Source: Cordia subcordata | Lineage: Eukaryota > Streptophyta > Magnoliopsida > Boraginales > Cordiaceae | Assembly (NCBI GenBank): GCA_028554755.1 | Contig: JAPTOF010000006.1 | Coordinates: 8,302,501-8,366,500, forward strand | Reading direction: 5' to 3' | DNA length: 64,000 bases | Shown here: positions 36,347 through 49,221 of the stretch, piece by piece | Numbering within the stretch: position 1 is the stretch's first letter | Layout: each line of letters begins with the position of its first letter | Notes under the pieces: generated by a model | Databases searched by the model: none | What the model was told of the DNA's origin: nothing | What the model saw: only the letters and a program-made list of their open reading frames with translations | Translations under genes and position numbers: made by a program

Positions 36347-36399
36347 GACAAAGAAGAGCTGTTTAGGGGCAACTTAAAGATTCAATGTATTATCTTAAA

Positions 36400-39200
36400 A
36401 GTTGGATTAGGTCAACTTGGAAACAAATATTAAAATTAGAAACATTTATGTGAACAACCTACCACGTTTATTTATTGAAAAAAGACTATCACATTTGGTT
36501 GCAATGAAAATTTTATCATGTTGTATATAACCCAAAAATTAGAATTAAAATAAATGTCAAAGAAAGAATTCAAATGCATTTAACTTTGGCACTTCGTTCC
36601 AAAAGCAGCAAATCATCGTCGTGGTGATACAAATTTAATTTGTCCATAACTTAATTAGGCATTATGTACCTAATTAACTTGCTTTCCCTTAAGTATGGTG
36701 AACCTTTTTTTATCATGACTAATAAGGTTATTTGGCTTTTTTTAACCAATGGTTCATTCGGATTAATTTCATGTGTTTTTTTAATTTTTGAAAAAAGATA
36801 GTTTTTCAGAAGTTAAAAATTTTAACTTTTAAAAAAAGTTAAAATTAAGCTTTTTTCCTCCAAAGTTTTAGCTTTTTCTAAGATCTATCCAAATACTTTT
36901 GCAAAAAGGATGTGTTTTTAGAAAAATATATATTTTTTCATGAAAAAATCTAAACATATCTCATATGAGCAAGTATTTCATTCTTTTCAAAACTTTATGA
37001 AGTAATTAAAAATCTAAACAAAAATAAAGAAAGATACTCTCACTTATTGATTTGCTAAGTTATACACACGGCTCTTCTGTGCTATGTACAAAAAAGTTTT
37101 AACACCATTTTGGAACTTTATAATCAAAGATCTATTCTTTAACAAGTGTTGTTATATTGTATAATTTACCTTTTATTTCGTGCCAAATATAAATATCATG
37201 ACATTGGAAAGAAACTTGAACTTGTGCAAGATTAAAGGGCTTAATTTCGCAAAGCTTGGGGTCCAAGTTGATGGTTGACAATGTTTGTCACATGAAAGTT
37301 ACTTTGATCTTGTTAAAACAAAGGTTTATTAAAACTATCTTTTCTTGAGAAAATTAAACTAGACAACTTTATGCAAGATTGTCCATTCTATATATATATA
37401 TATAGAAAGTCAAAAGTGTGGAGAACTCTAGGTAGCCTTGTCTTTAACAAGTGAGGTAGTCGTACTTTGTACAAACATTGAAGAGGCTAAAATGGAGGCC
37501 CCACTGAATAATCAATTCCAGGGTTTCACTTTTTCATAAAAATGATAGGAGCACTAGCGATGCCATGAGGGACCTGCCAGACAGACTTATTACTAACCTT
37601 TTGCGTACTTAAAGTTTCTTATCAACATAGCAACCAGCCAAATAACTTCTCTTTATTTGCCGACCTGTATGGCTGTTGGAAATTGTCCTAGCCATGCCAA
37701 TAATTTCAGAGAGAAGATGGAATGCTCTGTATTTATTTATTTTTAACTTCTAAGATAAAAAATTCACTATGATATAACACATCTCAATTCATGCTCTCAA
37801 TCATCTTTGTTAGAAAATATTTAGAATATCCTTTTATGGACCTCTTTATGATCCTCTAAAAATATATTGAATCTCCTTATAGTACAAAAACTTCTTTCAC
37901 AACCCGCCTATATTCACTAATCAGCTTATGATAACTAAAAGTAATCATACTCTCACTCCATCCAAAAATCATCATTTTTACAAATTGTTAACTGAAAATA
38001 AGCATTCGCCCCCTGTGTGCCTCTAAAAGTGTATTAAACAACCTACATTACAAAAGTCAATTTGTTATTTAGTTAACGATCTATTGCAATGACAATTGGA
38101 TGGGAAGAGGGTATATATTTATTTTCAGTGACCATTGGAGAATTATGAACAATTTTGGCTGCCATAGAAATATCCAATACACTTTTAAAAGCTTATATAG
38201 GAGCCTGCAATGATTTACTCAAGTATTTATAACAGTATAGTTGGGCATAAGATTAAGTTCGAGAATTCTGATTACAACGAAATGGAATCTAACCATTTTA
38301 TCCAATTTAGAGGGTAGATGGAAGGGCACCTTTGTTAGGATACACGAACAAGAGTAAGTTCGAGTACATGCGTATCAGCTAATGAACCCAGCTCAAATTT
38401 CAACAACACGAAGACATGTACAAGACGCAACAACATTGAAGGCAGAGATGAAAGAAAAGTATCATTATCTTTTGAATCGTCTCATCTAGAGGAACATGTG
38501 AGAACTTGTGGCACCCGAACTGCCTCTACTAAAAAGCAAACTTTGGCCCCTATCTGAATCTCCACTTAGATAAGATGACATGGGGCCTAACCTGTTGTGC
38601 TATGCTTCTTTGAGATATTCTAAGCAAATATTGGAGTACAAGCATGTTTAGTTTTTGGGATATTTCTTGGAATTGATGAATCAAACAACTTATAAACACC
38701 ACAATCGACTTAAATATTTAAATTTGTGAGTAAAAACTACCCATAAAATATTGACTTTGGTTCGACTCCATAGAGATGGGAATGAGAGTTTTTTTTTTTT
38801 AACTACCACTTGACCACAAAATCGTTGGTAATTAATAAGCTGTTTAAGGACATATTTTTATGGTAAACGTCACTATCCTCGACTGTTCAAAGGTTTTGGG
38901 TTCAGATTCTCTTATTCCTCAACCTTTTGGCAAATAATAAGAGGAAAAAGACTTGGTAGAGGTTAATTAAATCTTCAAAGATGCTGATCAGATTTCAACA
39001 ATTAAATTTCTCTCTTATCAAAAAATAAAAACAAAGAATTTTTAAAATTTCTTATTGAAAATGTTTTCCAAATGTCATAAAAAATAATAGAAAATCTTTT
39101 CTAGTGTGACAATTAAACACCAAAAAATAATCTATTTTCCAAAAAAAAAAAAAAATTTCAGAAAACTATATTTCCTTAGCAAGTTATGTTCCTGCAAACA
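36400..39200. other. AT-rich intergenic DNA
   Basis: A worn MITE-like block lies at about 36751-36960 (GGTTCATTCGGATTAATTTC to AAAATCTAAACATA). A short TA run is near 37390. Nothing else is recognisable and no gene is seen. Confidence 0.4.
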
Positions 39201-39285
39201 AACGGAGTCCTAGTTACGACATTTTGAACATCATCATACAAATTGGGCCCACAAAGCACCTGTCTGCGCACGTGTCAAAATGACC

Positions 39286-39321
39286 GTCCAGCTCATCGTT
39301 TGCCACGTGGATGAGCTGGAC
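39286..39321. repeat. Perfect 12-bp inverted repeat with CACGTG in its loop
   Basis: GTCCAGCTCATC (39286-39297) and GATGAGCTGGAC (39310-39321) are exact inverted copies. The 12-nt spacer ends in CACGTG, a G-box core. The surrounding 39.2-39.75 kb is less AT-rich than the rest of the tract but contains no recognisable gene. Confidence 0.85.
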
Positions 39322-39782
39322 ATGTCTAGCAAGGACTCGTTGTAAGAGAAATGGAAAAATCAAAATAATTTTCTTTTTGAAAAAAAATGCAGAATAGATT
39401 GTCCCCACGCGACAATATGAGCTCCCAAAATGTCGGACCACTCAGGTATTCCACCGACAAAGAGGGACACCATTCTATCGAGATTGTACCCCCCAAGCCC
39501 AGCTAACGATTAAGATCTTCTGACACCACTCATTAAATTCAATCTGAATCATTGGATCCCCCCATCCATCAGTCTCCCGTTGGTCAAGATAAATGTTGTC
39601 TCGCGTGCAATTTTAGCAGAGCATTGCACGTGAATAAGTTTGCGTGTAATAGTTAGTTTGGATGGTGCATCAAGATTGGTTGGCAGGAGAGTCTGTTTCT
39701 TTTCGACTTGATAGGATGAAAATGATGGAGGACGGTGCGTGTGTTTTCGTGTGCGATGTCGGAGGATATGGGGTTTCATAAT

Positions 39783-40467
39783 GGTAATGGAACGGATGAT
39801 TTAGAGTACCCGACATCGATCGATTCGATTAAAATTTGATAAAATTCGTCCTGTTAAAAGTCCAGAACGAATCCATAACGATTAAAAATACCTATTAGGG
39901 TCTGGGACGGAACTAGAATTGATTCCCGGGTATCCGCATTCTCGAACCCGATTATGTATATATACATACATGTACATATATGCGTGTAGTTGCTTTACAT
40001 TTATTAATTAATTATAGTTTTAAGTACATAAGTAGATTATATACTAAAAATTAAGAGAATATTTTACTTTCAAGTAGTAGCAAGGTTTGAACCCTTCAAA
40101 TTTTACTCTTTAAAATTTTATCGTTTTAATCTATTTTAGTGATATTGTTTACATTTTTGGGGAAATTTTATTTAAATGGTTAGTTTTAAAAAATTTAATG
40201 ATTTAATTCGATTTTCGAGGTTGAAAACATATTTTAAATTTGGATTTGAGATGTTTCTTGTTAAAATTTTTATTTAAATTTTAAATTTTAAATTTTTTAC
40301 CGGGTTTGGGACGTTCCTGGTACCCGCGAGTTTGGGACGTTCCGGGAATGGGAATCCTATTTAATTTTTATCCGGGTTTCGGACGGAAATGAGAATTGGG
40401 ATGCTATCCGGGTAGTGGGTTTGGGATTCCTTCATGGGCAGGGTACCCGTCCCGTTGCCATCCCTAC
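39783..40467. mobile_element. Probable non-autonomous DNA transposon (GGGATGGCAACGGG-type end)
   Basis: The right end reads GGGTACCCGTCCCGTTGCCA then TCCCTAC. The left end (about 39783) has a worn inverted version (GTAATGGAACGG...GTACCCGA). Internal motifs such as TTTGGGACGTTCC and TACCCGCGAG/TATCCGGGT are repeated near the right end. Ends of this type belong to widespread plant non-autonomous elements. The superfamily and the left boundary are uncertain. Confidence 0.5.
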
Positions 40468-41394
40468 AGTTATACCCTAGCTAGGTGTGTATACGATACA
40501 AGGTTTCCTTGGTTCGTCCTTAGTTGCGGAAGTCATTGCGATTAAACATGTTTGCATTTCGTTGGTTGGTTGGATTTTAACAATTGTTTGCAAAACTCTC
40601 TGTTTTTTTAGATTCGACCCGCTTTAGGAGTGTTAGACCAACTATTGAAGATATTAAGATGATTGTTGTTAAGATCGATATTTAAAGATTTCAGCACTAA
40701 TTGAGAAGGATAGCAAATCAATTTGTTTATTGGATTGTGAAAAGCATGTTATTGGGCAAGTTAATTATTGATTGGATGGCTAAAAGCCTTCTTTCTTAGA
40801 GGAAATTTTTGTTAATTATTATTTGTACCTTCCTTGTGTGGGTTAAACTATTATAATTCCTCTGTTTTTAGTTATATGAAATGCTTTATTTTCAAAAGAG
40901 AATATAACAATTACAAATTATTTGTATATTTAATATAATTTTTTAATATTTACAATTTTAATCACAATATCTTGGCCTTGTCTATTATTAATCCATTTCT
41001 TGTACTTAAATTCATTTGTTATGTTTTATAGAAAACTTCGAGTGTCAGAAGGTGGTGGAGCCTACATGTATGTCCCACTCTTTTTCCATTTTTTTCTTGG
41101 GTTGTGTGGGTTGGTAGGGAGAAGAGGGGGGAGGAGTAGGGGCGAGGCCTTGGAGTTTATGGACATGAGGTTACAATGGTATATGCAACTTATGGGTTGT
41201 TTTAGAACAGATTTATTTTCGTTGCTGTAATAAAATAATTTAAATAATAATTTATTACTATTATGTTTTTAATAATTTTTTTTTTTGGGAGGGAGAAGGG
41301 GAAACTTTTATCGTGAACCCGCAAGTGCATAGTGTAACGTGCATCTACGGCTGTAAATGTACTAAATAAACAGCTTATTAGTACTAAACGAAGA

Positions 41395-41810
41395 TGATTT
41401 GTAAATTTTATTGAACAAATAGCTTATGCATATTGAATAAATAGTCTTATTATCCTGAACAAACATCTTTAGCTATTTTTATGCATAGATGTTTATTAAT
41501 TTTACACTTATTAACAGATATTGTAATTATGTGTGGATTTTACTAGACAAACAACTTATAAATACTGAACAAATAGTTTTTTTTTCTAAACAAACATTTG
41601 TAACTATTTCATATATAGATGTTTGTCAATTTTACACTTGTCAACAAATATTGTGATGATTTGTGAATTTTACTGGACAAACAGCTTATGAATACTAAAT
41701 AAATAAATTTTTTATTATAAAAAAACATCTGTGATTGTTTTCATATATAAATATTTCTGTAAATTTTACTTAACAAACAACTTATAAATACTAAATAAAT
41801 AGTTTGGTAC
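41395..41810. repeat. Tandem repeat, period about 131 bp
   Basis: The block ATTTTACTGGACAAACAGCTTATGAATACT-like recurs with the ATTTTA motif at 41405, 41537, 41667 and 41763. The intervening sequence is also similar (CATATATAGATGTTTGTCAATTTTACAC-type). About 3.3 diverged copies; origin unknown. Confidence 0.6.
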
Positions 41811-42149
41811 ACCATACTCTTTGTAAGGGGAAAGGGAAGGCATGATAGGGGTGGGATTGGGGGTTTTAGATCTGTAAAATTATGAGGATCTAACAATAGC
41901 AAATTATTTATGTAATTATGAAGACTTAATTTGGATAATTTTCTACTATTGAGTTTTTTTCACAACTTTTTGTTTCTTGGGGGAGGGAAAGTGGGTTGTG
42001 GGTAGAGGTTGTAAATTTGGATTTTTATGGTTATAAAATTTCTACAAAATGATCTTGATAGTTAATTATTGATAAACTTCTCTATTGATCTTACTATTTT
42101 TTAATCTATCACATTGTTATAGAAGGCGATTGTTGTTATAGAAGGTGAT

Positions 42150-42556
42150 TGGCTTTGCTTTTTTTTTTTTTAAAGCGGTTTATAAGTAATTGATGCTTAT
42201 AAGTAAATAACAAATAAGCAAATAAAAAATTTAGATAAAATGTGTTTATAAGTTGTTAACATATTTGGTAATATATGTTTAAAAATGGCAATATTTGTTA
42301 AAATAACTATAAAAGACATTTTATTAATTAGGGGTAGTTATTTTTGTGTTTTTAATGGGTATGAATGTAATTTTATTGGACGCATCTTATGACTTATAAG
42401 TAGTTAAAGAACTTGAGGGTGGTGTTTTTTTTTTCTTTTTCTGCTTATAAATTAATTTTAATTGCTTATAACCAGAATTTTTCAAATACATAAATCTTAT
42501 TTTTTTTACTTATAAACAAATTTGGCTATTTTATAAGCACTCCCAAACACCTCATA
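42150..42556. mobile_element. Possible MITE with GCTTATAAG terminal motifs
   Basis: The left part (GGCTTTGC...GCGGTTTATAAGTAATTGATGCTTATAAG) and right part (TATAAGCACTCCCAAACACCTC) are loosely complementary and resemble the shorter, clearer element at 45658. Boundaries are approximate. Confidence 0.35.
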
Positions 42557-42784
42557 ATCCTTTTTTTTTTAAGGAAAAGAAAAAGGAATTCACAAGTCCA
42601 AGTTTGCATGGTCAAAGTGGGCGCAGTCGATGGCTGGTGCTCATGGTGTTCAAGCTTCACGTGAAGACTGAAAAGGACTCTGATTTCTTTCTCGGCCCTG
42701 GACATAAAGAAGGCCTTTCTCTTCTTTTAATGATGGCAGTACTCAATTAGAAAAGGATGGTTCTTTGACTATTTGACTTGAATT

Positions 42785-43003
42785 GAGGCCTTTGGATTGG
42801 TTTTTTAAAGAAAAAATTATTTTAAAAAAAATTTATATTAAATGTACAATAATTATTTAATTTGACGTCTAAAAAAGTTAAAATTCTTTAAAAATTTCAA
42901 ATATAACTTTTTTTAAAAGACAAAATTTTTAACTTGTCAAAAAAATTATTTTTTAAAAATTATTAAAATTATATTTTTAAAAAAAGTCAATTCAAACGAG
43001 ACT
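42785..43003. mobile_element. Harbinger/Tourist-type MITE copy
   Basis: The left end GAGGCCTTTGGATTGG is inverted in the right end GTCAATTCAAACGAGACT. The interior (ACAATAATTATTTAATTTGAC) matches other copies. Length 219 bp. Confidence 0.65.
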
Positions 43004-43339
43004 TTAGGCTACTGCATGATGCAGTTCAATAAAGCTCCTTTGGATCCAAAAGAAACAATGACCAATAAACAAAAGCAAACCCAAAATTGAGAGTAGTAAA
43101 TGTTGGCCCAAAATAGATGTCGGACAACCACAAACCCTTTAGAAGTAGGTCTCTCAAGTGTTAGAGTCTTGCCAAACATATATATTTTACTACTGGCTTT
43201 AATTTTTTTCAGTTGTTAAAAAAAAAAAAAAAAGAAACATTTAAATTCCTCGTTGTCAAATATATATTCACATACTAGAGTATATCCCGTGTAACGTTTG
43301 GAAGAAATTCTTACTTTAATGTTTTGTTTATTATGGATA

Positions 43340-43895
43340 GTTAATTTTTACATTCTATGTGAGAATGAAATACAAATATATCTTTCAAAATTTAATTTTT
43401 GGTAAGTTTTCAATAGTAATCATATTTTTATGAGAGAACTTTAGTAATTGAATAAAAATATTAAATTAAGAAAGTAAAATTAGAAATTAAAATGATGTGG
43501 GAAAAAAAATAAAAGATTATAGACGTTATTTTTAGATAGAAAATAGCATTATTAATTGGTAATTAAATAAATCTAAATTTGGAAATAATTATATATAAAT
43601 AGAATGGTAGATTAAATGCGTTATTTGATAGAATAGAGGACTTGGAATGATGAGATATGACATATACTGAAAAGGCAAGTATGTTCTTTTATGTAATGTA
43701 TAGATATAGATTTTTATATTTTATGCGAGGATGAAATATCAATATATCTTTTAAAATTCTTGGTAAGCTTTTAATACTAATCATGTTTTTATGAAAGATG
43801 TTTAACAATTAAATAAAACATTTAAATTGTTTATGAGAGATCTTTAGTAATTGAATAAAATATTTAAATTGAGAAGGTAAAATTAAAAGTAATCT
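43340..43895. repeat. Diverged direct repeat, spacing about 370 bp
   Basis: TTTTTACATTCTATGTGAGAATGAAATAC-like sequence with AATATATCTTTCAAAAT and TTTAGTAATTGAATAAAA (about 43345-43490) recurs at about 43710-43890. The upstream motif ACTAGAGTATATCCCGTGTA near 43275 resembles ends seen at 47137 and 59938, so this may be part of a decayed transposon. Confidence 0.5.
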
Positions 43896-44489
43896 GATAT
43901 TAAGGGGCATAAAAGCAGAAAAAGATTTCTGAACATTAGACATATCCGGGTAACGCAGGCCAAGTTACAAAAAGTAAACAACGTTGTTAGGTTGAATGGT
44001 CATATTTTTCTTTTTGTTTTGCTTTGTCACAGAATGGACACATTTGGGCCGAAATTTTAGCCCAGCACAAGAAACTAAAGGAGTAGATGAAGGATTATTC
44101 TTATTTGGATGTGTTTGACAAACTTATATACAGGATGAGTACAAAGTAGAAGAGACCATTTGTTTTTTTTATTTTAAGAAATAAAGTAGATTTGGGTATT
44201 AAGTAATCCAAGAATAATATACTTGTAAGTGTGTTGAAATCGAGAAACACGTTTAAATATTTTTTTGCATATTTTAGACCAAATTACGGGCAAATTATTA
44301 TTATTTTTTCCTTAACCATTAGCCAACTCAAGTGGCTTCAACTACACAATATAACACAGTAAATAGACCCATTAGAGGAGCACCCATCCAATTAACAAAA
44401 AGATTACCAAGTCTAACATTTTTTGCTACTCAATCAGTCACTCCATTGATAAAAAAAAAAAAAATCAGCCACCCCATTGGCTCATTTAG

Positions 44490-45006
44490 GCATGCAAGTA
44501 ATGCTCTCATCTGTTATGACACGCACATAATGCTCCAGTTTCCTACTTCAGAGAACAATGATATAGCATTCCTTACAAGGCAGTCTATTGTCCAACATTA
44601 TGAAGACTCCCGATTGAAACCTTTAACTAGGTCTTGGCAATACGACTCGATTAATTTCTCTTCTGATATTCCCGAATCTTGCTAGGAAGCTGGCACATAT
44701 AATCCGACTTTTGGAGATTTTAACTTTTATTTGCTTGTAAAATCATTCTAACTTTTATCACGCAAGTAATGCTCCCATCTGTCAAGACACGCAAATAATG
44801 CTCCAATCTCCTGCTTCAGACAACAATGATCTAGCATCCATTACAAGTCAGTCTATTGTCCAACATCATAAAGACTCCTGATTGACACATTTCACTAGCT
44901 CTTGATAATTCCTCTTCTAATATTCCTGAATCTTGCTAAGACGCTAGCACCTATAATATGAGTTTTGGAGATTATAACTTTCATTTGCTCATAAAATAAT
45001 TCTATC
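44490..45006. repeat. Diverged tandem duplication, period 268 bp
   Basis: The copies start at about 44491 (CATGCAAGTAATGCTCTCAT) and 44759 (CACGCAAGTAATGCTCCCAT) and stay collinear through CAGTCTATTGTCCAACAT and CTTTTGGAGATT to about 45006. Neither copy has an open frame with recognisable features. The parent element is unknown. Confidence 0.75.
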
Positions 45007-45574
45007 AGTACACATAAAAGATTCTAGATCCGTCATTGTGTACTAAACTGGAATCATGCAATGCGAACAAAAAACGTCCAAGAAAGCAACAAAAAAGAAT
45101 AATTTCACGTAAGAAAACTATAATAGCAAGCGGCCAAGTTGGAGAGAATATGAGAATCATTGGGCTGACAAAACTGAAAATTTCGGGCCTGCGTCGAACT
45201 TTTTGTAAGTGGGCTTTTTCCTAAATGTAGCCTAACTGACGAGTGCCATTTTTGTCAGTAATCAAATGGGCCCACTAAAGAATCTTGACCACTTTAGGGG
45301 ATGTTTTTAAGGAGATGTCAATTGTCAAGTGGCAAAAATTGACCTGCCTTATTCTAATTTGCCATTTTAGTAACGCCTACCATCAATTTAAACGTTGTCC
45401 CAAGCACTAGTTAGAGCCTCCAAGCACAAGTAGGCATAGGGGCAGAGTTAGGACTCAATGGTTAGCGGTGGCACATTTTATGTTAAATTTTTTATATAAA
45501 TTAAAAGAATAATTACGTATAAATTTTTTATTCTATTCAATTAACTTAGTTAAACTGCTATCAACTAATAGCTA

Positions 45575-45621
45575 TAATTGTTAAAAAAATACTTTTGAAA
45601 AAAACCAATCCAAACGAACCC
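45575..45621. mobile_element. Truncated right end of the Harbinger-type MITE
   Basis: Only the right terminal part survives: GTTAAAAAAATACTTTTGAA and then CCAATCCAAACGAACCC. Confidence 0.5.
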
Positions 45622-45657
45622 TAAGTTGCCTAAACAATTATAAGCTATTCTAACAGT

Positions 45658-45780
45658 TAAAGAGTGTTTGACTTTACTTATTTGGTGCTTATAAACACTA
45701 AAATAATAAAAAATATATATAAAATAATATTTTTTTTAAATACTTATAAACACCCAAAATAAGCAAAGCCAAACACCCTC
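45658..45780. mobile_element. Short MITE of a second family, TAA flanks
   Basis: The left end AGAGTGTTTGACTTTACTTA (continuing TTTGGTGCTTATAAACAC) is inverted in the right end (ACTTATAAACACCC...AAGCAAAGCCAAACACCCTCT). The flanks show TTAA on the left and TTAA on the right. About 123 bp, AT-rich core, non-coding. Confidence 0.65.
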
Positions 45781-45784
45781 TTAA

Positions 45785-47130
45785 TCGTGCTCAACATATG
45801 TCCTAACACATCAAACGCCCCTAATGTACTAGGATCCTAGAATGACAAGTCATTTAATAATGGGTTCCATCACCCACGATGGCCAATGATGGCGGTGCAC
45901 GCTGGTGAATAAATAGGCTCGAGGCAGTATGGGCCAATCCACAAAAGCTTTTGTTATATGGGACAACATAGAATCTCATGATGAGAAACGGCGAAAGAGA
46001 GCTGCTTATGGAGATCACCAAAAAAACAAAAAGAAGAAAGAAAGAATGCGAGAGATGTAAAAACAAAATCCAGAAATCAAAACACATCCTCGATTACGTG
46101 TACTGCAGACAAAGGAGTTCTAGGAAAAGGCTCGTTGATTGGATAGAACAACGCAAAGACTCATCCCCATGCAAATGTTACAGTCACTAATTTACAAAAT
46201 TTGGGAATGATATCTTCGCCACGCAAAGGGTTGTTTAGAAACCGAACCGGAAACGAAACTCGAATCGAGTCCAATCTATTAAGTTAAATTCAGTTAATTC
46301 TTTTTCTAAAAGTTCTAAAAGTTTTGGTTAGTTCGATTTGGTTTGATTTCAGTTAAACAGAACCAAATATATCAAAATAACCGAATAATAGAATACATAT
46401 ATTACAAAATATAATATTCTAGACTTTATTCTTTTTCACTCTTTCTCTTTTAATAATATATGTTTTTGAGGATTTTATATGTTTTGATCTATGCATGCAT
46501 GTGATTATGTATGTGGCAATAAAGTTGCCACCTCATCAAAAAGCTTAAGTTTAGAAAGAAGATATTGATTTATTTATTTAATGTGTTGACACTCATCCTC
46601 AAATGCAGCATAATTTATTTAAAAGTTTGCATGTGAAGAATTTTAATATTTTTAAATAAGTGACAGTAAGTTTCAAATATGAGATCAGTTGGTTTTTAGA
46701 CTCTGATATGTTAAGACATCATTTAAAAACTTAATTTTATAAAGAAATTATTAATTAATTTATTTTATGTGTTAACATGTGGATCAGCATTATTCTTTGT
46801 GAAGTATTAGCTTGATTTTCTTAATCATGCAACTACCTTCTATTTTTTTGGTTAACCAGAAAACCTCAATTTCGCTTTTAATCAAAATGAACCAAAATGT
46901 ATTTCAATTTGGTCTATGTTTTCTAATTTTCTTAATTTCAGTGTACTTTGTGTTTAAAAACATATTAGATCTATTTAGTTCGAATATTAACCTAACGCTC
47001 AATCCTAGCCAAAGATTAAAGTGATCATAATATGGTAGGTTTAAGATCTTTTGTTGGTAAAAAAATCAATAGAAATTTTAGACTCTGAGTAAAGCTTAAT
47101 AATTTTGTATACGGGTTCACACTAATTTAT
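45785..47130. other. Intergenic DNA, TE-like pieces only
   Basis: From about 46230 there are repeated ACCGAACC/GGTTAACC-type motifs and GGTTAGTTCGATTTGGTTTG, which recall hAT-like MITE interiors. No boundaries can be set. No gene is recognised among the short frames. Confidence 0.35.
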
Positions 47131-47136
47131 TTCAAA

Positions 47137-49221
47137 ACTAGATTTACACATGTGCAATGCACAAGATATATTTTTATTAAATGTAAAATAAAATTTTAAA
47201 AACAAAAAGTAAAATGTTATGAAAAAATCAAATATTAAATAATAAAAGCACTATATATTTATAAATAATAAAATACATTAAGTGGCAGCATAACCATTCT
47301 AAAAAAAAAATTGATCACACAAAATAATATGTCTTGAAAATAACTAATTAATAAAGATCATATCAATTATTTAACTATTGCTTATGGCTGGACAAATTAA
47401 CTAATAAGTAATTTGAAATTGGACAAATTTTGAAAGATAACATTATATATAGAGATTATAAAAAAAGGGTTAGCACTAATCTAAGTGTAGGGTGAAATAG
47501 AAGCTTGAGTATGTTAGAATTTAATAAAATAATAACTTTTATTACGTTTAAAGATGATATTTAAGTACTATAATATATATTTAGAAATATTATGTAACAA
47601 ATATATATAAAAAGTCTAGTCTATTTCTATAAAGAACTTTATTTTTAATCTCTAAAGTATAGACATATATTTATATTAGAAATGTAAAATCCATCCCTCT
47701 AGTTAACCATGAAGAAAAATTAAAATTTGAATAATCTAATTTTGAATAGAGATAAAAAAATATCTCGATAACAAAAATAAATAGAGGAGTTTGCATGGTA
47801 ATTATCTAATAATTAATAAATTATTTGTAATTAATATATCTATTAGAATATCATATAAAATTTAGAAATTCATATAATATCCACTTTAGTAGTTAAGTGG
47901 AAAATAAGGTAAGATATTGTAACAAAAAGTATGTTATATTATACCCCGTTCCAAAAAATTAGTCTTTTTATATCTTTTTTTTTAATAGTCAATTTTTATA
48001 TTGCTCTTGAAGATAAAATATAGCTATATTTTGTGAAAGTAAACTTTTAGCAGATTTTTATATTTATGTAAAATCAAATAATCTTGGAAAAATTAAAATA
48101 AAGTAAATGGAATCTGTATATTATATAGAGTAATGTTATTACCTTATTTAATCATGTCACATGTTATGTAGTTATAGCATCTTTTGCCTCCAAAAAAATT
48201 TTAGTTTATCTCCTTCCATTTATACAAAAAGATCCTAATAAAATTTGTTCCATATATATATATTTCCTTCCTATTCTATATTATTCCATTTACTTCATTT
48301 TAACTTTTTCCAAGATTATTTGATTTTATAAAAATTTAAAAAAAATGTTATTACTGTTGAAAAAAGGATTTAATTTTACAAATATATTTATATTTTATTT
48401 TTAAATAAAATATAAAAATTGATTATCAATGATAAACAAAGACATAAAATACTTGTTTTCATGTATCACATAGGTATAATATATCATATCTTATTTTTTA
48501 CTTAACTAATAAAGTAAATACCATATAAATTTCTACATTTTTATGAGATATTTTAATGGATATCTGAATTGCAAATAATTTATCAATTATTAGTTAATTT
48601 TATTCAAAAACTCTTCTATTTGTTTTTGTTATCAAGAAAATTTGGCCTTTATCGAAAATTAGAAGTTGCCATTTTGATTTTTCTTCATAAATAACAAGAA
48701 TGATGTCATTTTTAATATATAAATGTAAGTCTATGCCTTGGAGGTTAAAGATAAATCCTCATTTAAAAATAGAATATATATGACTTTCTATATATATATA
48801 TATATATATATATTTGTTATAGAACATTTCTAAATATATGTTATTTTTAATTATTATCTTTAAAAATAATAAATATTTAATATTTTATGAAAAAACTAAT
48901 GTACTTAAATCTCTATTTCACCTTACATTGTATTAATTCTATCTTTTTTCTTTTGTAATCTCTATAAAATTTTATCGTTCAAGACTTGTCCAATTTCAAA
49001 TTACAATAATTGAATAATTGAATTGGTCTTTGCTAACAGATTATTTTTAAGACATATATTTCTATAATCAATTATTTTTAAGAACCTAATATACTTTCAC
49101 TTGATATAAAAAACATATTTTTCGTTTAGCATTTATTATTTGATTTTTATATTTTTATATTTTTTGAAACTTATTTTTACATTTAAAAAAATTCCGTGCA
49201 TTGCATGCGTGTAAATCTAGT
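47137..49221. mobile_element. 2.1-kb foldback element with inverted arms of about 1 kb
   Basis: The left end ACTAGATTTACACATGTGCA and the right end (minus strand) ACTAGATTTACACGCATGCA match. Inverted similarity continues inward: a block near 47390-47460 (ATTTGAAATTGGACAA, AGAGATTATAAAAAAAG) pairs with 48950-49010, and AATCAAATAATCTTGGAAAA near 48075 pairs with its complement near 48310. The central unpaired part is roughly 130 bp around 48200. A TA microsatellite lies at 48789-48812 inside the right arm. No coding frame is present and no clear target duplication can be seen. Confidence 0.7.

Noticed and set aside
41000..41230. 76-codon Gly-rich plus-strand frame
   Set aside because: No homology features. 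Its GGGAGGRS-type content comes from a short purine-rich patch.
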